DNA of 64,000 bases from Utricularia gibba. Its lineage: Eukaryota > Streptophyta > Magnoliopsida > Lamiales > Lentibulariaceae. The first letter of the stretch is position 1, and every line of letters starts with the position of its first letter. Position numbers and translations under genes: made by a program. This document shows positions 49,908 to 60,869 of this stretch, piece after piece. Below the pieces are notes generated by a model, which was not told where the DNA came from, made no database searches, and saw only the letters and a program-made list of their open reading frames with translations. The stretch spans positions 3,495,001 through 3,559,000 of the forward strand of contig NEEC01000002.1 in NCBI GenBank assembly GCA_002189035.1, read 5' to 3'.

Positions 49908-52388
49908 CAAGGAATCTCACACACAAAAAAGATTTTTTTCTCCCGAGGAAATAAAAACCTTCCTTTCAGCCAAGCCCAGTGGCCAGCGTGAGGTAATGAA
50001 ACACCAAGTTAAACGGGGTAGAACATATGAGCGAGAGAAGCAAGCATTCCTTCAAGGAAATGTCCCTATTCTGTAAAAGTGGCATTCATTGCTGAAATAG
50101 AGAGACAGCTCAACCTTGGCGGTTCCACTTTTCAGACACCTGCTAAACGTTGTCGTTCTTTCTGCGTTCGGTGCTCCGAATCATCAGTCATCATAGTTGT
50201 TTGCGCCAACACTGAGCTGGTGGCGTTCCTGGAATTAGGACAACGTTTTGACCCTTGTCCCTTGAGAACCCCCCAACACTTACACCTGAATCCGCATTCT
50301 TTGTTTATTTCCTTGGTTTGGGACTTGGGCCCCACTACTTTCCAGCCACAATTCAAGAAGGGGACTGACTGACTTCTTTGGACTGCCGCCTAATCTTTCA
50401 TTTTTTTTTTTTGGAGAAAATGTTTAAAGACTCAATCTTTCATACATAAGTTGTGTTTTAGATGATTTCTTTTGACTCCTCAAGAACCAAATGTCGGAAA
50501 TTATGAACACTCTCCCCTTCTTTGACATGCCAGTTTACAAGGTTTGGCGTGTTCAAATCTGTAGGAAAGGTTACCAGCATCGAACACATGTACATGAGAG
50601 GGGGTGATCTCAAGCCCCGTGGCAAACATTCATTCTTACACGAAGGCAGGCAGGTGGGGCGGCGCAATCAACCACAATAGAGAAGGATGCATGCATGTGA
50701 CTGCTTCCCCCTTTTCTTAGATCCACGGCCATGTGGGAGTCGCCAGATCATTGAACTCGGCATCTATACTCAAGGACATGGGAGGGGCATGATAGAAGGA
50801 TTTTGGCAGGTTCTTGGTTTGGGAATAGACTAAAGCAATGGAATTCAGAGGTAAGTTGTCCGTCAACACACCATCGGGGACAACTTGCGTCCACAAAAAT
50901 TCGATATCATCTCAGGAGTAAATGAACTCACATCTAGCGACAAACCATTGACGGCGGCTGTTCCAGCACTTAACCATCTGCTTCTGCTTCTGCTTCTGGG
51001 CTTTTCTTACGTGTGCTGTGCTCTTGTTCTGCCTCGCAATAACACGTCCAACCATCGGATCAACTGGCCTCATATTTCGTGGACCACCCTTCCGTCAGGG
51101 GAGGTAGGGGGGAATAACCCTGCTAGAAAGAGAAGGCGTTGGACAGGTTCCGAAGGTTGACCGGCATCCAGAATCTGCATTTGTCTGATATTAGAAACGG
51201 AACTAGGTGCACACACATGATGGGTCATCCGAGTTATAGGCAGGACAAGTTTTTTACGCTATGTCAAGCGGTTTGGTAGCGCTGAGAAAACAGAATAGCT
51301 GCTAAAACTATGCCTTTCAAACCATTTTTTTTAGTTGAGAAACGATGTATGCGCATGGACACGCACTACACAACCACAATAAAAAGGCGAAAACACCAAC
51401 ACAGTAAACCAGGCATGCAAGAGATAAAAACTAGGGGGAAAAAATGAAGTCACAATGGGGATTACAAATTGAGCGACACTCTATCAAAGTTGGCAAATAT
51501 CACCACAAAAAGAAGAGATTCTTTTTCAATTTCCCGTTCTTGCCCTAAACAGCGTATTGGAAGATGAGTTACTGACTCAACCAGGTAGAGGATTGTCGTA
51601 TCCCAACACTTGGTCATGGCTGGTTCCGACATCCCAATGGAGCTACCATTTTCGTTCTCTCTCTCCCTCCCTCCCTCCCTCCGGCGCGCACACCACTGAA
51701 TTATTCAGGGAGCTGGAGGAAATAGGAAGGCAGAGGGAGAGCGAGGGTATGCACTAATGACTACCACACAGCCCATTGGGCCCAATAGCGGTTTCCCCCG
51801 GAACTACTGCTCAAAAAGGCGGAGCAGAAGCAGGACATGAAGAATAAGCAATGGTACCACATGCTTTGGCGTGGGCACCATCTGATCCATGAGCCAAGGA
51901 AGGAAGGAATGGGGTCTTAATGGAGTAAGGAATCCTCCTCATCCCTGAAACCAAAGCGAGTTTGGTCCACGCGCATCTGCTTGTTGCCCTGAAAAAAATG
52001 GAGAAATTACGAGTCCAGGGAATATGGTTTTGATGGAATTAAATCATTACGGGTGTGGGTGTGGGTGTTGCTCCTTGTGCGAACGCCCCATGTGACATGA
52101 GACCTACCTAAGAAAGCGGAATCCATCCAGCCAGCCCGCCAGCCAGCCATGCACTAACTAAGCATTGCTTTCACTCTTAATTACGTCCCTTCCAACTAAT
52201 CACTCTAATTATTTTGCCTTGCCCTTGAATTTCCGAATTTCATTATCGTATAAATAATCACAATAAATAAATACACTAATAAGGAAACCAGCTTTCCTTT
52301 CCTTCCCTTCCCTGGCGTATGCATGTTTTATTAAACAAATAAATGTTTTGTTTGGTTTGGTGTGGTTTGGTTTTTGAATTCTGTATGA
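49908..52388. other. Intergenic region between RABC1 and PLATZ
   Basis: No convincing gene. A CTTCTG tandem lies near 50985-51000, a CCCT run at about 51656-51682, and CCAGC repeats near 52128-52150. On the minus strand at about 51990-51920 an acceptor (TTTTTTCAG) precedes a short frame reading GNKQMRVDQTRFGFRDEEDS and a stop; it looks exon-like but no upstream exon is visible. Confidence 0.45.
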
Positions 52389-53070
52389 TCAGGAGCTAAA
52401 TGGAGCCCGACGGGGAACACCTTTCCGTCTTCTGGCCGTGGCGGATGTCGCCGCCGGCGTCGCCGGCCGGGACGAGCCTTCTTCCTCTTCCGTCGGCGGA
52501 GAAAATGTTGCATCCACCTTTCTCTTGACCCACACGAGCTAAACATTTTACAGTTACACACATAAATGAAATAATAACAACTAGAAGAAGAATAGAATTG
52601 GATATTTACTGACCTTGCACCCAAGCGAGCAAAAAAGAAATGTGTCCAAGAGGTTTCTCCCGCAGATTTCACACACATGTGAAACGGCTTTTCCTCCCTT
52701 AGGCTGAGGCCGCTCGTTCAGGAACAAAACCCTAGCGCTGTTTATGACGTAAGTCTGTACTCCACTGATGTCGAGAACCTTCTGGATCTCCGACACGCGA
52801 ACGACGTCGTGGTAGGACGATCTCCGTATCTTGAGCAATGGCAACGATTTGGAATCGGATTTTGCTTGAAATCGAAGAAAGTAAACCGAGTTTGAAAACC
52901 TGAAGGAGGCGGTGATCCTTGTGTCTGGACTTGCTGCAGTAGAAGCAAAAGGAATCGCAATCGCAGTCCAAACAGAACATGTTGCATTCGCTCCGGGACG
53001 CGTCTCTGTGAGTCCGGCAACCCTGGAAGAAGACGGTTGTTAGAAGCCGCTCCAGCCACGGCGGCACCAT
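52389..53070 (-). CDS. PLATZ zinc-binding DNA-binding protein
   Basis: PLATZ proteins are plant-specific zinc-dependent factors that bind AT-rich DNA; some act with RNA polymerase III. Minus-strand exons: 53070-52900, 52829-52614, 52538-52389, giving 178 residues. The first zinc cluster runs from C18 (CRTH) through [10 protein letters not shown] and FCFYC to HKDH (to H53). The second region has [40 protein letters not shown] and [20 protein letters not shown]. After [12 protein letters not shown] comes a low-complexity Glu/Ser/Ala/Thr segment, then the conserved [12 protein letters not shown] end. The start ATG 53070 gives the usual [10 protein letters not shown] opening; the in-frame TTG upstream is not needed. 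It is divergent from VPS37, with a G-box upstream. Confidence 0.95.
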
Positions 53071-53223
53071 CGGTCCGATCAATCCGAAGATCGCCGAAAA
53101 AGAAAGAAAGGAAGAAACCGCCGAAGCTTAAAACGGACGGCGTAAATGGAAGGAAGAACCAGGATTGGCGTGGGATGTCAATTGGGGAGGAGGGGGGGAG
53201 AGATTTGGCGCTTACTTTTAGAA

Positions 53224-53231
53224 CCACGTGG
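53224..53231. promoter_or_regulatory. Palindromic G-box CCACGTGG
   Basis: A perfect CCACGTGG lies about 155 bp upstream of the PLATZ start codon and 520 bp upstream of VPS37, in the shared head-to-head region. Such sites bind bZIP or bHLH factors; use here is inferred from position. Confidence 0.5.
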
Positions 53232-53259
53232 GATCTCGTTCGCGTCACATGGCCCACGC

Positions 53260-53277
53260 CCAAACGGCGCCGTTTGG
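53260..53277. repeat. Perfect 18-bp palindrome
   Basis: CCAAACGGCGCCGTTTGG is its own reverse complement. It lies next to the G-box in the PLATZ/VPS37 divergent promoter region. GGCCCA/TGGGCC words at about 53545-53600 nearer VPS37 are typical of growth-gene promoters. Confidence 0.75.
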
Positions 53278-53754
53278 CTTGGCGAAAATGCCCTCCCTCG
53301 CCCCTCCCAATCGGGTGCTTCCAGCTGTGCCAGGCAGGGTGCCTGCTAATCAACATTTAATTAATACTAATGGGGGCAGATAATGCAATTAGTGCGTGTG
53401 GTTAGGTGTTGGGCGTAGAAAAAAGAATCAGCCTAGAGATAGAATAGTGACCACACTCTTATATTATTCCTTGTCAAGAGATTAATTCCGGATTGCCAAT
53501 AAATGCCATTGTACTTGACCAATACCTGACACAACCCTACAATTGGCCGGCCCGGCCCACAATTGGGTTTGGGCCGAGTGGAAATCGACCCGGCCCAGAA
53601 TGGTTTCCAGTGTTGCTTCTTCAAGTGTCCTCGAAAGTCGCCCGCTACCGAGATCTGGTTCCTCGAGGTCGCTGGCGGTACAGTGTCCGGGAACCGTGTT
53701 TCTCTTGATTTCGTCTCATCCGTAAAACTCGATTTTGAGGACATCCTTCTAGAT

Positions 53755-55266
53755 ATGTTTAAAAATTTCTGGTAGCACTCTCCCCTCTCTCGTTCTCGGT
53801 ATCATGATTATTGATTGAATACAGCGCAGATATAGTTTTGTGGGAAGTATTGTTTTTATCGATCGATTATGTGAATCGCACATATTAGGTTTTGGTTTCG
53901 CTAGTTATGTAATATTGTGAGTTTCTGATGCCTTTCTGGGGCACCAACTTGGTCGAATTTCATATCATGTATTGCTAGGCATCTTCACATGCTTTATCTC
54001 CCATAACTGTGAATAAAGGTTGCCCCTTGGATTGATACCCTCCTACCTTCAGGACATTACAGGAGCAGCAAACTCAGCCAGGTCCGCAAATGTCTACTGA
54101 CTCATGGTATTCGTCTTCTGCCGTTAACTCTCCCGGTCCCTCGCATCCCAGCACACCTACAGGAAGTGCATCCAGCAGTTACTTAGGATCAAGATACACA
54201 GACCGGGCTAATACAATGTCAAATGTGTCGCCTTCAGAGGCAGCAGAAATCATTGCCATCTTGAAAGATAAAAGGTGATCTACTGTTAGTTTTTGTTATT
54301 CGGCTGTATGTATGCCTGCATGGAATTTCAGCCTTATAAGCCTAACTGCTGAATTCTGGTAGTAGTGGGAGCTACGTCAAAATGGAAGTTTTCCCTTTTA
54401 TACATGTCATTTTTGTATTTGTTTGTAGTGTTGATGAGCTACGGAAGCTTCTATCTGACAAAGATGCGTGCCAGAACCTTGTAAATTCACTCGAGCAGGT
54501 CAAGATGCAGAACAAGGTATCTCTTTTATTTCTTTTCACCATCTTTCTGGTATGCATCTTGTGATAATACCCACATCGAACTCTGAATGAGTAGGTCCGG
54601 GATGATCTTAGGCAAGAGACACTTCAGCTTGCTAGTAAGTTGATTCTAATATATGCACGCAGACAGACAGACACACACACACCAGGTGTTTACGTGGGAA
54701 CTGGAGTTAACTAAGTTATGTAACCACAGGGATAACCTAGAAAGAGAACTTCGTATAATGGAGTTGAGGAATCAGGTAAATTATCTTTTCTCTGCATAAA
54801 GTAACATGTTTCCTCAGTATGCTTGAGCAGTAATGCTGGCCTTGATGTGATCACAGTGCAGGATAATCCGAACTACAGAGCTGGCTGCTGCTCAAGAAAA
54901 GCTTCATGACTTGGAGAGGAAAAGAGACGAGATATTGAAATCTTGTGCACCGTCGTCTCTCCTTCGTAGACTTCAAGGTAATCATTTGCAGCAATTTCTG
55001 TCTTTTACTCCAAAGCTGTGAGCATAGTATTTAATTCCTACTGACTGGGTTTGGATGGAATTATAACAAACGCTAGCTTATAAAATTCTTTTATCTTCCC
55101 AGATGCAATGAGTAAAACAGACGAGGAATCGGAGGCTCTTCATGCACAGCTTCTCAATAGAGATATTGATCTCTCAACCTTTATACAAAAATACAAGAAG
55201 ATGCGACATGTTCATCACAAGCAAACTCTGACTCATTTCGCTGCCAAGACATCTGTGCCCAGCTGA
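53755..55266 (+). CDS. VPS37: VPS37-like ESCRT-I subunit, with a one-base defect at an exon junction
   Basis: VPS37 is the Mod(r)-domain subunit of ESCRT-I, which sorts ubiquitinated cargo into multivesicular bodies. Exons: 53755-53771, 54053-54274, 54429-54516, 54595-54634, 54730-54775, 54857-54977, 55103-55266. The N-terminus MFKNFW, then a Ser/Pro-rich linker, then the Mod(r) region (SPSEAAEIIAILKDK, VDELRKLLSDKDA, ELRNQ, CRIIRTTELAAAQEKL, RDIDLSTFIQKYKKMR) match plant VPS37. The seven exons sum to 698 nt, one short of a whole number of codons: exon 4 ends GCTA before GTAAGT, whereas exon 5 needs a two-base carry-over (AG/G for Arg). As read, splicing gives a stop about three codons later. 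This is either a base lost from an AGGTAAGT donor or a sequencing error. The intended product would be about 232 residues. Confidence 0.88.
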
Positions 55267-55497
55267 GGTGTTTCTTCTGTTTGCCACACTCGCTGTGCAA
55301 ACTGTTTACGTTGTCGTTCGTTTTAAATTATACTGTGATGGTATCCCTGCTGTGTAGAGGGTTCAGGGTATTCTTCACCTGAATTGAACATCGTCTGGTG
55401 TGGTTGTAAAAAAAACCAAAACAAAAGCGCCTCATTTTAATGACTATCTTATCGTGTTCGCAATCATCGATAGCCAAAATGCCACCTTGCAAAAAAG

Positions 55498-55707
55498 CAT
55501 GAATCCAAGTAACGAGGATTCTCACAACACAGGCGACAATCGTGATCAGAAGCAAAGCATAGTTGAACTCTTCCGTAAGAGACGTTTTTGAAGGTGGAAG
55601 TCTTGCGAGGAAGAGATCGATGCCACATGCAAAGACGAGTGTGTTGGACTCATGGTTAGCCGGGAAGGTCTGAGGCCTTCCACCGTCAGGACATGGGTCA
55701 CATAAGA
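55498..55707 (-). pseudogene. EMC1 exon fragment (ER membrane complex subunit 1)
   Basis: After an acceptor-like CTGCAG the minus strand reads SYVTHVLTVEGLR. Then, in another frame, it reads ESNTLVFACGIDLFLARLPP and SLTEEFNYALLLITIVACVV followed by RILVTWI. This is the C-terminal luminal end and transmembrane helix of plant EMC1. One frame shift, a two-residue gap after PSKT and loss of the final charged tail show it is not functional. It lies about 230 bp after VPS37 on the opposite strand; no other EMC1 exon is visible. Confidence 0.7.
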
Positions 55708-56641
55708 CTGCAGCAAGAGAAACACAAGTTCACAACATATTCCCAATTTGAAAACAACATCCTTCCACGACGGCACATACCCAGCATTTTCGTAATGCTA
55801 CCATCTCCTATAATTGCATTACACTCAGTTAATATGACAAAATAACGATTTTACCTGCGGAATTATTGGCAAAGAATCAGTAAGCGGAATCATTCCCTCT
55901 TCTTTCTCAACTTGTGAAGGGTTAACTGTTCCCTCGGGATCTTAAACTCGCTTGTCAAGTGCTAAAACGGGAAATTTTGTAAAATACCCTTGTCAGATAA
56001 ATTTTATTACCCATATACCCTTCCCTCGTTAATGCATTTGTTATTTACCCTTTTTATCATTTTTTATTGGCAATTTACCTTACTTAGTGTATTTCTTTGT
56101 GTTTTACCCTTTTTTACATTTTTATTAACAATTTACCTTCAACTTTCATTTATTTTGGCCATTTACCTTTTTTATACATTTTTTTTAGTAATTTACCTTA
56201 AGTATTCATTTTTATTGATATTTTAGTTTATTAGCCATTTATTATATTCGTTCAAAAGTAATTGACATAAATAATAAATAACATATATAGTATTGTTAAT
56301 CAAATAAAGATTAAATATTATATTATATTTAATTATATATATATTAAAATAGACCAAAATAATTATAGTTATTGTGTTTGAATAATTATTATCAAGTTCA
56401 AAATATAGATTAAATAAAAATTAAAATATTATAGTTATTTAATTATATAGATTAAAATAATCAAAATAAAATATTATGTTTGAATGGTTATTATCAAGTT
56501 CAAAAATGTAAAAATGCATAAATAAATAATTTATGAATCAACATCATTTCTTCTTGTCCTTCCTTGATAGTCCAAAATGCCGTCCCAACCATCCCAAATG
56601 AGATTTTTGTGATGATCTCAATAATGAATCAGATGGGATGG

Positions 56642-59148
56642 TCATAGAAGGAAATGTGAGTGTTGATGATTGAGGATGCCACAAAGAATTTCAAGCATCA
56701 GTATAGCCTGAGGTATCAGGTCTACTACTTTCTCCTTGATATGATGAATGTCTGGATGCTTGTGATCCAACATGAGAATCATAGGGCAATAGGATGTTAT
56801 CTCGTCTTTGGGGTAGCATACACCTTGAAGGGCAAGTGAATCACGTCGATGTATCGTCTCATGATAAGATTGATCAGGAGGTTGAGAATTGAGATCCATA
56901 GCATCTGATTCATTTGTAACACCCTTATGGCGTCTCCCTGAATTCTGAAAGTCTGCAGGTCCCTTGTGCCTTGTCGAATTACTTCGGCCACGTTTTGTTC
57001 GCTTTCTTGATGGATCAACTTGAAATAAAAATGGTGCTGGTGCCCAATAACGTTCATCTCGTACCGGTTGAACTTGAGTATTATATGTATTCACCAAATA
57101 TGAAACCTTATAATACTCGCTCGTCTGATCTCTTGGATTTATCCGAAATTGATGACAAGCCTACATTATTGTAAGAGTGAATATCATTATTAATATATAG
57201 TTAATAAATCATTGAAATAAATTGGATATCCTACCTTTTGTGCATGAGCACATGGATATCTATCAAGTTGCCAAACTCGACAATCACATGTTTGCTCTCG
57301 AACGCATACCCTATTAGTTGTTGTACCATGAGGCCCTACTAATTTCACTTATGCAACCATATTTCTTGTATCATATATTGTGCACGTAAGAAAAGAAAGT
57401 TTTCTGCAGGCCTCCTCATACTTCTTAATAACTTGATCACCAAAGGGAATCCCTTTATATTGTTTGTGGAGTGCATCTGCCCTATGCCATTCAAAATATT
57501 GTCGAGCCTTCTCAAATGTCACCTAAATAAAGATATATACATATGATTATTGCAATATATAATAAATTATATTGATAATGAGATTACCTTAGCAATCCAT
57601 GTAGGTGGAAGACGTCGACTCTCTCGAAGTACATTATTTAAGGACTCCGCATGATTAGTAGTCATTATTGTATGTCTGATCATCAAAAGATAAATTTAAT
57701 ATAATATATATAAATCAAATTATTTAAAATATAATATAAATATAAAATAAAAAGAAGTACCTATAGCCTCCATCATAAAGCATCGTCCATTCCTCGTATG
57801 GGATATTATTCATGTACTCTGTTGCTTTTGAGGATCTGCATGCCAACAAGTTCATTGCATGCGTGAAATCTGTCACATTCCGAGCATATGCTGCTTGCAT
57901 AATCAATTGTGAAATTCCTTTGGATTTTGAGCCAATATGACTCATGCAATTCTTTCTTATGTGAAATACACACCATCTATGTATTCCATGAGGAGGATTG
58001 AATTGTGGATAAGTTTCATAAGCAGAAACGAGTCCTGAACCACGATCACTTATCACACAAACTCCCTGTCTTCCACGGACTACATGTATATCCAACATTC
58101 GTAAAAACCATGCCCAATCATATCCAGACTCCCCCGGGACTATTGCATACGCGATAGGACATACACAGTTATTAGCATCAACAGCAACAGCTACCAGGAG
58201 CTTATAATTATATCGTCCATAAAGATGAGTACCATCAATACATAAGACAGGACGACAATAATGAAAGGCATTCACTGAAAATCCATAAGCCCAAAATACA
58301 CGATGTAGTAAATTGATACCATCTTCACCCATAATAGACTTAAATTTCACAATAGTTCTAGGATTTTGTTTACGCACCTCCATAAGATATCGTGGGAGAT
58401 CCGGAGTTGATGTTTCCCATGAACCATATTGTAATTCATATGACTGCATTAAACAAGCCCATGCATGCCAGTATTTCACTTCATAATGGAATTTCTCATT
58501 AATGATCATCATAACTCCCTTAGCTTTCAATTGAGGGTGTAGTAGAGGAACTAACCGAGGAGCAATATATTTAATGGACAAGTTGACATGTGTATTATTG
58601 TCCAATTCTGATGTGATATCACATGTATGAGGATGCACAAATTTAGTAATTTTCCACGTACCCATCCGTTTCTGAATACCCACACGCAAGTAGAATGGAC
58701 ACATGAATTTTTCAGAGTGAACTTGAGCACAATATATCCTATATTGAGCATTATCATTCTTTTTCACCTTAAATTCCCTTTGAGCCACAGAAATATGATA
58801 TTTCACAACCGCATCATTTAAGCTTTGTCTATCTTTGAAATGCATACCTTCTCGTAACTCCATTCTTTCTTCATTATAGTAATCTATTTCCATTGATGTA
58901 TCAAAACTATCTACATAATAGAAGTCATCTTCATCATGATGAAAAGTATTTTGGTTGTTTGACTGTAAGGTTGAATCATATTGTTGATGTAAATTACTAA
59001 GAGATTCAAAATCTTGATCCTCAATAATATCTTCAGGACTAGGAATTTGCTCATTAGTTGACAAATGATCAAAGTCAGCATATGAATATTCAGGAAATGT
59101 ATGATCCTCTTCATCATCATATAAATAAGAGATTCTTTGAGAATTCAT
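56642..59148 (-). pseudogene. MuDR-type transposase with a SWIM zinc finger, one premature stop
   Basis: Cut-and-paste transposase of the MULE above. Minus-strand exons: 59148-57761, 57675-57588, 57522-57235, 57160-56642; phases agree, for about 760 codons. An acidic N-terminus is followed by a MuDR DNA-binding region (GMHFKDRQSLNDAVVKYHIS and QYRIYCAQVHSEKFMCPFYL). The catalytic domain has CIDGTHLYGRYNYKLLVAVA, CVISDRGSGL and HRWCVFHIRKN. The SWIM finger is CDCRVWQLDRYPCAH. A basic KRTKRGR tail follows. The first two catalytic acidic positions are present. The only clear defect is an in-frame TAA at 57351-57349, between the catalytic domain and the SWIM finger. It is much better preserved than the element at 1-2050. 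Confidence 0.85.
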
Positions 59149-60078
59149 ATAGTCATAAGGGTCTACATGATGAAAATATATAATAATTAGGTGCTTATGA
59201 TAATATTTAATGTATCAAAATATCAGATAACTAATTTATGGTATAGTTGAATATTGTAATTTTTAAAATTATTTAGAAATTTACATATTTTCTGATTTTT
59301 ACTTTAATAATTTACTCATTATACAAAAATCTTTTATAAAAATTTTTAATGATAATTATAAACATATCATTATTTGAGAATTTTATCAAAACTTATTAAT
59401 CATTATAGAACAAAGAATTTAAAATATAAATATTTCTAATTACATTAAAAGTAATTATTTTAAATTTAGTGATCAAAGAATTTTTATATTTTAATATCAT
59501 ATTTTTTACAACTCTATCATTCAATATAAAGAAAGAATATTTATTATTTTCTACAACCAAGAAAACAAGTGATCTTTTTATTTTTCTAATGTTTTTTCAG
59601 CTTTATTTATTACTAAAAAATCAATATAGATGAAGAATTGATTAGATTTTCAAGGCTAGTTGCAATTAAAATCATAAAAATGAAAATTTTAAATTTATTG
59701 AAGTGACGGCTAGTTTAATTACATGTTTGGATAGTTCTAAATTTTCAAATCAGACAAATGAAAGTTCTCTAATATTTGAAATCAATAAAAATTTATTTTA
59801 ACTATTCAATCCAAAAAATATTAAGAATGACCATTTATTTGATATTGTTTTAAACACTACCAAATCTATATATCACCTTCATTGTAAGATGGAATAACAT
59901 TTTCTGGTTGCTCTCTTCTTTTGGATCCACGATTCTCTAATTTCTATTTAGCATGAAATGAAAAAGATATAATGATTATAAGTATAATTGATTTTCTAAC
60001 AAAAATCAAGATGCTACAAAATAAATGTAAAAGAATCACATGACCTTCATAAAAGGGATGAGATTGACTTACTTCACC

Positions 60079-60203
60079 GCAATGCTCCTTACTAGCTATA
60101 TGGAACGAAAATCCAATATCTCTTCTTTGAACAACCCTCCGCAATGCCCCTTACTAGCTATATGGAATGAAAAGCCGATATTTCGTCTTTGAACAAACCT
60201 ACG
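60079..60203. repeat. Tandem duplication, 62-bp period
   Basis: GCAATGCYCCTTACTAGCTA and the following 42 bp occur twice (60079-60140 and 60141-60203) with few changes. It lies in the upstream part of the MULE. Confidence 0.85.
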
Positions 60204-60290
60204 GGAAGAATAAATGTTAACTAGTGACCCCTATTTCCCCTATTTAAAGCCTCCAAGAAACATAGGAGTTAACGTCATTCATTTAAAAAT

Positions 60291-60396
60291 GACATAGTTA
60301 TTAACGCCATGTAAAAAAAATGAAATAATAATATTTAAGAAGGACATAGTTATTCACGCCATACAAAAAAGAAATGAAATAATAATTTTTAAAATA
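60291..60396. repeat. Tandem duplication, 52-bp period
   Basis: GACATAGTTATTMACGCCAT plus an AT-rich tail occurs at 60291-60342 and 60343-60396, close to the right terminal repeat of the MULE, where subterminal repeats are usual. Confidence 0.75.
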
Positions 60397-60869
60397 GAAA
60401 GTAAGGTAAAATACAAATAAAATACGAAAATGAAGGTATATTATCAATTATGTTGAAATTGTTAAGGTAAAATCTCATTACATCCTTTAGTTGAGGTATT
60501 TTAAAAATAGTTACAAAAGATCAGGTAAATTACCAATTAAATTATAAAATTAGGGTAAAATAATAATAAATTTCAAAAATAAGGTAATGCGAAATTTTTT
60601 TTAAAAAATCAGGGTAGATAACCTATTATCTCGTGCTTAAAACCTATCATAAGAAACATATGCAATAAAATAAACACCCATAGAAGGAGAATGGAGGCAT
60701 GGTAGGTTATCAACATTACATGAGCTTATAATTTCTGAAAGGATTTGCAACTCATTAATTGTGAGCCTAAATATTTCAAGAACCTTCGAATCAACACAAA
60801 ATATTTTTTGCATATGTATTCTCATCACATCATTTATATATCTTTCTTCTATTTATAAACAATAGTTTT

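Larger units (their letters stand above)
55968..60632 (-). mobile_element. Near-complete MULE (about 4.67 kb) with terminal inverted repeats
   Basis: The transposase reads on the minus strand. Both ends carry related AT-rich sequence with repeated TTTACCCT/AGGGTAAA words: 55968-56240 at left, about 60390-60632 inverted at right. GTGCTAAAA (55959-55967) and GTGCTTAAAA (60633-60642) flank it and could be a 9-bp target duplication with one inserted base. The imperfect termini suggest some age. Confidence 0.75.

Noticed and set aside
50885-51160. 91-codon frame with a leucine-rich hydrophobic run
   Set aside because: The run comes from a CTTCTG microsatellite; no family match and no splice context.
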